Assembly: GCA_030835305.1 (NCBI GenBank) | Contig: JAURPJ010000092.1 | Coordinates: 1 to 64,000 of the forward strand | DNA length: 64,000 nucleotides | DNA from: Verrucomicrobiota bacterium | Lineage (GTDB): Bacteria > Verrucomicrobiota > Verrucomicrobiia > Verrucomicrobiales > Akkermansiaceae | Reading direction: 5' to 3' | Part shown: one piece after another, positions 59,605 through 64,000 of the stretch | Layout: each line of letters begins with the position of its first letter | Numbering within the stretch: position 1 is the stretch's first letter | Notes under the pieces: generated by a model | Databases searched by the model: none | What the model saw: the letters and a program-made list of their open reading frames with translations, nothing else | Told to the model about the DNA's origin: nothing | Program-made: the position numbers and the translations under genes

Positions 59605-60117
59605 TTATTCCCCTTCGTTGAATTTCGCCTTAATGACACGGGCGAGGCTTGCGCCTGGCTCGTTGAGCGTGCGCACCAGCTTGGAGGCCGGGGCGTTGAT
59701 GGTGGAGAGAAGCTGGGCGAGGAGCACTTCGCGTGGTGGAAGAGCAGCCAGCCCCTTGACTTGGTCGGCGTTCAGAACGTCACCGTCGAGAATCCCGGCC
59801 TTGATTTCAGGTTTCTCAAATTCCTTTTGAAAGTTGGCAACCACCTTGGCGACAGCGCACACATCGGAAGCGCCGGTGACAAAGGCGGTCTGACCGGTAA
59901 GCTCTTCACTGAGATCGGGAAGGCCGGCGTCAGAAAGAACGCGCTTCATGAAGGAGTTTTTAGCAACGTGGCACTCGGCACCCTGCTCGAGAAGGCGGGC
60001 GCGAAGCTCGTTGAAGGACGGAACCGTCGTGCCGGTGTAGTCCACCACGAGAACGAAGTCGGACTCGTCAACGCGTCCCTTGATTTCGTCGAGAATGAAT
60101 TTCTTATCTGGGTTCAT
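59605..60117 (-). CDS. rplJ: Ribosomal protein L10
   Basis: A 170-residue L10, the stalk base that carries L7/L12 dimers. The start MNPDKKFILDEIKGRVDESDF, the rRNA-binding part FNELRARLLEQGAECHVAKN, and the C-terminal helix (RTLNEPGASLARVIKAKFNE) that holds L7/L12 are visible. It begins 15 bases after the rplA stop, so there is no long L10 leader. Confidence 0.98.
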   Translation of the reverse strand: MNPDKKFILDEIKGRVDESDFVLVVDYTGTTVPSFNELRARLLEQGAECHVAKNSFMKRVLSDAGLPDLSEELTGQTAFVTGASDVCAVAKVVANFQKEFEKPEIKAGILDGDVLNADQVKGLAALPPREVLLAQLLSTINAPASKLVRTLNEPGASLARVIKAKFNEGE

Positions 60118-60132
60118 GGTCTGCGTATCGGG

Positions 60133-60831
60133 TTAAGCGGTGTAAGAAGAGATATCGAGCGAGATTCCTGGAAGCATGGAGGCCGCAACGGTAAAGCTTT
60201 GGAGGTAATTCCCTTTGGCGGAGGCAGGCTTGGCTTTCACAACACTGTCAATTAGTGCACCAAGATTCTCCTGAAGCTGCTCTTCCGAGAAGGAAAGCTT
60301 TCCACAAGCAGCAGCGATGTTGGCGCTTTTGTCGACCTTGTAGTCGATCCGACCTGCCTGGACTGCGTTCACCGCAGCAGCAGTGTCGTCGGTGACGGTC
60401 CCGGTCTTGGGGTTTGGCATAAGGCCACGGGGCCCGAGGACGCGAGCGATCTTACGGACCTCGGTCATAGCATCCGGGGTCGCAATGGCAGCATCGAAAT
60501 CGGTGTAACCACCTTGAACTTTCTTGATCAGGTCTTCAAAACCAACCTCGTCGGCTCCAGCATCAGCGGCAGCCTTGGCCGCATCACCGGAGGCAAAGAC
60601 AATGACTTTTACCTTCTTGCCGGTTCCGTGAGGAAGGGCAACCGAACCACGCACCATCTGATCGCTCTTGCGGGGATCCACACCAAGGTGGGCCGAGAGG
60701 GTGACAGTGGCGTCAAATTTCGGTGCGGGGAATTTTTTCAGAAGAGCAATGGCGTCGTTCAGGGAATAGGTCTGCCCTTCTTCGACGAGTGCCGCGGCCT
60801 TCTCGTATCTTTTGCTTCGTTTGCTACTCAT
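60133..60831 (-). CDS. rplA: Ribosomal protein L1
   Basis: A 232-residue L1 of the mobile stalk around the exit site. Typical parts are MSSKRSKRYEKAAALVEEGQ, VALPHGTGKKVKVIVFASGD, a GPRGLMPNPKTGTV loop and the closing GNYLQSFTVAASMLPGISLD. In other bacteria L1 represses its own mRNA; no leader site was identified here. It lies 63 bases after rplK. Confidence 0.98.
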   Translation of the reverse strand: MSSKRSKRYEKAAALVEEGQTYSLNDAIALLKKFPAPKFDATVTLSAHLGVDPRKSDQMVRGSVALPHGTGKKVKVIVFASGDAAKAAADAGADEVGFEDLIKKVQGGYTDFDAAIATPDAMTEVRKIARVLGPRGLMPNPKTGTVTDDTAAAVNAVQAGRIDYKVDKSANIAAACGKLSFSEEQLQENLGALIDSVVKAKPASAKGNYLQSFTVAASMLPGISLDISSYTA

Positions 60832-60894
60832 CGTTTTGTTTGCAGTGCGGTCGGAAAAGCAAAAAATCGCCTTCCCTCCTGCGGTTTAAAATTT

Positions 60895-61320
60895 TTACCA
60901 CTCGATCTCGAGGCCCATCTGCATGGCCGTGCCGGCGAGAATCTTGGCGGCCTGCTCGGGATCATTGGTGTTTAGATCGGGAATCTTGCGCTCGACTACC
61001 TCCATCAGCTTGGCCTTGGTAATTTTACCAATCTTCACCTTGTTGGGCTCTCCGGAACCAGAAGCGATGCCGGCAGCCTTTTTGAGAAGAACAGCAGCAG
61101 GAGGCTGCTTGGTGACGAAGTCAAAACTGGCATCCTTGTAGACCGTGATGACAGTGGGAAGAAGATCTCCGGCAGCCGCTTGGGTCTGGGCATTGAATTC
61201 CTTACAGAAACCCATGATGTTCACACCCGCCTGACCAAGAGCGGGTCCGACTGGTGGAGATGGGTTGGCTTGTCCAGCTTGAATCTGAAGTTTGAGGACT
61301 TGTTTTACTTCCTTGGCCAT
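60895..61320 (-). CDS. rplK: Ribosomal protein L11
   Basis: A 141-residue L11 at the GTPase-associated centre. The N-terminal [20 protein letters not shown] with the Pro pair contacted by thiopeptides, and the C-terminal RNA-binding domain ([20 protein letters not shown], then [18 protein letters not shown]) are visible. The length is exactly typical. It follows nusG by 108 bases. Confidence 0.98.
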   Translation of the reverse strand: MAKEVKQVLKLQIQAGQANPSPPVGPALGQAGVNIMGFCKEFNAQTQAAAGDLLPTVITVYKDASFDFVTKQPPAAVLLKKAAGIASGSGEPNKVKIGKITKAKLMEVVERKIPDLNTNDPEQAAKILAGTAMQMGLEIEW

Positions 61321-61428
61321 GATTTTAGAATTGTAAGTGAGAGTTGCCGCAAGCGACGGAGGGATGTGTGGTAATGTTCATCGAAAAAAGTCAAGATCAA
61401 ACCGCTTCGATCTGACAAATATTGTGAT

Positions 61429-61998
61429 TTAGCCCTTCTCAACCTGCCAGTATTCGAGTTCGACTGGAGTCGAGCGTCCAAAAATAGTAACGGCGACGCG
61501 CATCTTGCCGCGCTCTGGGTCGATTTCCTCAACGATCCCGTTCTGGGACTCGAACGGACCGTCAGAGACTTTGACACTGTCCCCGACCTCAAATTCGATG
61601 GATGGTCGAACGCTTCCTTCACGCTCCTCGATCTGACTGAGCATACTGGCGACCTCCTTGGGACGCATAGGGATGGGCTTGTTGCGGGCGCCAGCAAACC
61701 CGATCGCCCCGTCAAGCTGTTGCATGAAGGACCAAGTGTCCTCCACGACGTCATTGGACTCGTCGAGGAGATGCATATTGATAATGACGTAGCCCGGGAA
61801 GAATTTCTTCTTCTGCTCGGTCTTCTTGCCCGCACGCACCTCGGAAACCAACTCGGTAGGCACAAGAACGTTAAAGATCTTGTCTCCAAGCTCTTCTGCT
61901 TCCACGAGTCGCGCAATGCGGTCCTTCACCTTGTTTTCCTGGCCGGAAAGAACATGAACGACATACCACTGGTCTTTTGGTGCTGGGATGGTGGGCAT
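61429..61998 (-). CDS. nusG: Transcription termination/antitermination factor NusG
   Basis: A 189-residue NusG, which binds RNA polymerase and couples it to ribosomes or Rho. The NGN domain (WYVVHVLSGQENKVKDRIAR, then FFPGYVIINMHL) and the C-terminal KOW domain (VGDSVKVSDGPFESQNGIVE) are visible. It lies between secE and rplK, the usual place. Confidence 0.98.
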   Translation of the reverse strand: MPTIPAPKDQWYVVHVLSGQENKVKDRIARLVEAEELGDKIFNVLVPTELVSEVRAGKKTEQKKKFFPGYVIINMHLLDESNDVVEDTWSFMQQLDGAIGFAGARNKPIPMRPKEVASMLSQIEEREGSVRPSIEFEVGDSVKVSDGPFESQNGIVEEIDPERGKMRVAVTIFGRSTPVELEYWQVEKG

Positions 61999-62057
61999 TT
62001 TTTAAAAAGTTTGTTTCGAAGCTGGGTTGAAACGGAAAATCAACGGAGAAAAGACTC

Positions 62058-62285
62058 CTACTTGGCCAATCCACCGAGGAATGTCACCGCCTGGGTGTGA
62101 ATGAGATCCCATAGCGCCACATAGGCCGCAAGAAGGATAATGGCAATGAGAACAACGATTGTTGAATCGATGAGTTCCTTGTATTTCTTAAACCCACGAA
62201 CCTTGGGATCGGATTCCCAGGGCCAAGATGCTTTGCGGAGTTCGGTTTTAACCTCACCGATGAATTTGAAGAGTTTTTGGAACAT
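62058..62285 (-). CDS. secE: Preprotein translocase subunit SecE
   Basis: A 75-residue SecE with a single membrane segment (STIVVLIAIILLAAYVALWD) after an amphipathic helix (VKTELRKASWPWESDPKV), the short form that clamps SecY. ATG 62285 (MFQKLFKFIGEVKTEL) was chosen over an upstream ORF start because the upstream part would run towards the tRNA-Trp gene. nusG follows after 59 bases. Confidence 0.95.
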   Translation of the reverse strand: MFQKLFKFIGEVKTELRKASWPWESDPKVRGFKKYKELIDSTIVVLIAIILLAAYVALWDLIHTQAVTFLGGLAK

Positions 62286-62303
62286 TTTAGAATGTGGTGA
62301 AAA

Positions 62304-62379
62304 TGGCAGGACAGACAGGACTCGAACCTGCAACCCTCGGTTTTGGAAACCGATGCTCTACCAATTGAGCTACTGTCCT
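62304..62379 (-). tRNA. trnW: tRNA-Trp (anticodon CCA), CCA end encoded
   Basis: Acceptor stem AGGACAG/CTGTCCT, D arm GCTC...GAGC, anticodon stem TCGGT/ACCGA with loop TTCCAAA, T arm with TTCGAGT loop. The discriminator is G and the genome encodes the final CCA. It lies between tuf and secE, an arrangement common in bacteria. Confidence 0.96.
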
Positions 62380-62419
62380 GTTTATTACTTTCGAGAGAGT
62401 CTGTGTTTTGAGGCGACTG

Positions 62420-62448
62420 AGGGGCACTCCTTTTTGAGGAGTGCCCCT
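62420..62448 (-). repeat. Perfect 11-bp inverted repeat downstream of tuf
   Basis: AGGGGCACTCC and GGAGTGCCCCT flank a 7-base loop between tuf and tRNA-Trp. There is no T-run after it on the minus strand, so it looks like an mRNA processing or stability hairpin rather than a simple terminator. Confidence 0.75.
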
Positions 62449-62465
62449 GTAAAACCAGCCAACAA

Positions 62466-62492
62466 GTTGTCTTTTCCACTTGAAAAGACAAC
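62466..62492 (-). repeat. Second perfect 11-bp inverted repeat after tuf
   Basis: GTTGTCTTTTC and GAAAAGACAAC pair with a 5-base loop, 16 bases after the tuf stop. With the hairpin at 62420-62448 it makes a double stem-loop between tuf and the tRNA; partial attenuation or RNase cleavage is plausible. Confidence 0.75.
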
Positions 62493-62508
62493 CTGTCATA
62501 AATCGAGA

Positions 62509-63693
62509 TTACTCGATGATATCTCCGACGCGACCTGCACCAACAGTGCGGCCCCCTTCGCGGATCGCGAAGCGCATGGCTTTCTCCATGGCGACGGGGG
62601 TGATAAGGGTAATTGTAAGATTGACGTTATCACCAGGCATGACCATCTCGACTCCCTCGGGAAGCTCAATGGATCCAGTTACATCAGTCGTCCGGAAGTA
62701 GAACTGAGGGCGATAGTTCGAAAAGAATGGTGTGTGACGTCCACCCTCGTCCTTCGAGAGAACATAGACCTCTGCGGTGAACTTGGTGTGGGGATTCACA
62801 GAACCAGGCTTCACGATGCACTGACCACGCTCAAGATCATCCTTCTTGAGTCCGCGGACGAGAAGTCCGACATTGTCGCCTGCACGACCTTCATCAAGAA
62901 GCTTACGGAACATTTCGATGTCGGTGATAACGGTCTTCTGGGTATCGCGAATACCGACGATCTCCACCTCCTCCATTTTCTTGATGATACCACGCTCGAC
63001 GCGGCCAGTAGCCACGGTGCCACGCCCTTCGATGGAGAACACGTCCTCAATGGGCATCAGGAAATCCTGGTCAACTGGGCGCTCGGGCTCCGGGATGTAG
63101 CTGTCAACAGCTTCCATGAGCTTGAGGATTGCCTCCTTGTGAGCAGTATCCCCTTCGAGGGCCTTGAGAGCAGAGCCTTTCACAACAGGAATATCGTCAC
63201 CGGGGAATTCATACATAGAGAGAAGCTCGCGCACCTCCATCTCGACGAGCTCAAGGAGCTCTTCGTCGTCAACCTGATCGGTTTTATTCAAGAAAACTAC
63301 AAGCGCGGGCACACCAACCTGACGAGCAAGCAGGATGTGCTCACGGGTCTGGGGCATCGGACCATCTGCGGCGGAAACCACGAGAATACCGCCATCCATC
63401 TGGGCAGCTCCAGTGATCATGTTTTTCACATAGTCAGCGTGACCTGGACAGTCAACGTGGGCGTAGTGACGATTTGCGGTCTCATACTCAACGTGAGCAG
63501 TGGAGATGGTGATACCACGCTCTTTCTCCTCGGGAGCGGCGTCGATCTCATCGTAAGCCTTTGCTTCGCCACCACCTGCTTCTGCGAGGATGGTAGTAAT
63601 TGCGGCGGTGAGGGTGGTTTTACCGTGGTCAACGTGACCGATAGTGCCGACGTTGACGTGAGGTTTGTTCCGTTCGAACTGTTCTTTAGCCAT
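62509..63693 (-). CDS. tuf: Elongation factor Tu
   Basis: A 394-residue EF-Tu, which delivers aminoacyl-tRNA to the ribosome. [14 protein letters not shown] (P-loop), [13 protein letters not shown] (G3), [12 protein letters not shown] (G4) and [10 protein letters not shown] (G5) are present, and the C-terminus is [20 protein letters not shown] plus [13 protein letters not shown]. It is encoded between tRNA-Thr and tRNA-Trp, the tufB-type locus. Confidence 0.99.
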   Translation of the reverse strand: MAKEQFERNKPHVNVGTIGHVDHGKTTLTAAITTILAEAGGGEAKAYDEIDAAPEEKERGITISTAHVEYETANRHYAHVDCPGHADYVKNMITGAAQMDGGILVVSAADGPMPQTREHILLARQVGVPALVVFLNKTDQVDDEELLELVEMEVRELLSMYEFPGDDIPVVKGSALKALEGDTAHKEAILKLMEAVDSYIPEPERPVDQDFLMPIEDVFSIEGRGTVATGRVERGIIKKMEEVEIVGIRDTQKTVITDIEMFRKLLDEGRAGDNVGLLVRGLKKDDLERGQCIVKPGSVNPHTKFTAEVYVLSKDEGGRHTPFFSNYRPQFYFRTTDVTGSIELPEGVEMVMPGDNVNLTITLITPVAMEKAMRFAIREGGRTVGAGRVGDIIE

Positions 63694-63745
63694 TGTATTG
63701 GTTAATTAGGTTTTAGCTGGTTTTGGGTCGTCTCACACATCTCTC

Positions 63746-63820
<75 letters not shown>

Positions 63821-63910
63821 AGAACCAGAGAGTTGTTTATGAGTGCGATCAGAAGTGAGTTGAGGGGAGGGAGAAACGCTGTAATTTAGTGCATCTCTCG
63901 GTCTCATCTC

Positions 63911-63932
63911 GCCCCGCTGCCGAAAGCGGGGC
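63911..63932 (-). promoter_or_regulatory. GC-rich hairpin at the start of the leader
   Basis: GCCCCGCT and AGCGGGGC pair across six bases, just downstream of the -10 box. It would sit at or near the 5' end of the transcript. No T-run follows, so it is more likely a stabilising or regulatory stem than a terminator. The leader from here to the tRNA (63821-63910) holds nothing else I recognise. Confidence 0.5.
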
Positions 63933-63934
63933 GC

Positions 63935-63962
63935 AAACTAGCAAAGTCGGTCACTCTGTCAA
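63935..63962 (-). promoter_or_regulatory. Promoter of the tRNA-tuf-secE-nusG-ribosomal block
   Basis: A perfect TTGACA (63962-63957) is followed after 16 bases by TAGTTT (63940-63935) on the minus strand, about 115 bases upstream of tRNA-Thr. An A/T-rich stretch (63963-63992) precedes it, as expected for a strong UP-element-like promoter. This is the likely main promoter for the block. Confidence 0.65.
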
Positions 63963-64000
63963 AAGTATTTTCAAAAGAAAGTTTTTTTCCTCTGGAGCCT

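Noticed and set aside
62140-63705. Plus-strand open frame of 521 codons across secE, tRNA-Trp and tuf
   Set aside because: It runs antisense through three genes including a tRNA, so it cannot be a real protein gene.
63911-63932. GC-rich hairpin considered as terminator of an upstream gene
   Set aside because: No T-run on either strand and it lies just downstream of a good promoter, so it is better read as a leader stem.

Overview
The window looks like the chromosome of a free-living Verrucomicrobiota bacterium (Verrucomicrobiae-like). This is inferred from content, since no rRNA is present. The evidence is an Amuc_1098-type secretin, a TIGR04073-type exported protein, a double-length four-cassette UvrA of the kind known from chlamydiae and relatives, a cytochrome c/DUF1549/DUF1553 protein paired with a DUF1501 protein, two formylglycine-type sulfatases, an SHD1-domain protein, and lamin-tail/CotH proteins. 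Genes are moderately GC-rich with C-rich third codon positions. Shine-Dalgarno signals are mostly weak.

Layout. 1-2.5 kb (minus): a cut-off Lrp/AsnC regulator behind 6-phosphofructokinase, then a D-Ala-D-Ala carboxypeptidase. 2.5-3.1 kb: a decayed integron integrase. 3.2-7.5 kb: TIGR04073 protein, phospholipase D-type synthase, SHD1 protein, miaA, and an RRM protein with an Asn-Arg repeat. 7.8-8.4 kb: a broken lipoprotein gene. 8.4-12.2 kb: PBP2 with a repeated C-terminal tail, a small conserved protein, and a short-chain dehydrogenase. 12.3-17.3 kb: secreted beta-propeller, branched-chain aminotransferase, TPR protein, PolX and lipB. 17.3-23.0 kb (minus): a tight set of secretin, single-pass membrane protein and AAA ATPase, the best candidate here for a little-described system. 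23.1-23.7 kb: gene debris. 24-35.3 kb: large exported proteins and the cytochrome/DUF1501 pair. 35.3-39.7 kb: two tiny lipoproteins, asd, and a transmembrane Ser/Thr kinase with two C-type-lectin-like modules. 39.8-49.9 kb: tandem UvrA, a membrane-anchored protein and two sulfatases. 49.9-50.7 kb: two frame-broken relics. 50.7-64 kb (minus): the classical block tRNA-Thr, tuf, tRNA-Trp, secE, nusG, rplK, rplA, rplJ, rplL, rpoB, rpoC.

How the genes fit together. The right end is the core transcription/translation block, with a recognisable promoter at its head, hairpins between genes and a strong terminator after rpoC. Cell-wall functions (PBP2, carboxypeptidase), central metabolism (pfk, asd, ilvE, lipB) and DNA repair (PolX, UvrA) are scattered between outward-facing genes. 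The sulfatases and the heme-c/DUF1501 pair suggest breakdown of sulfated or complex polysaccharides. At least five loci carry stop codons or frameshifts. Several breaks lie in homopolymers, so reading errors should be excluded before they are called true pseudogenes.
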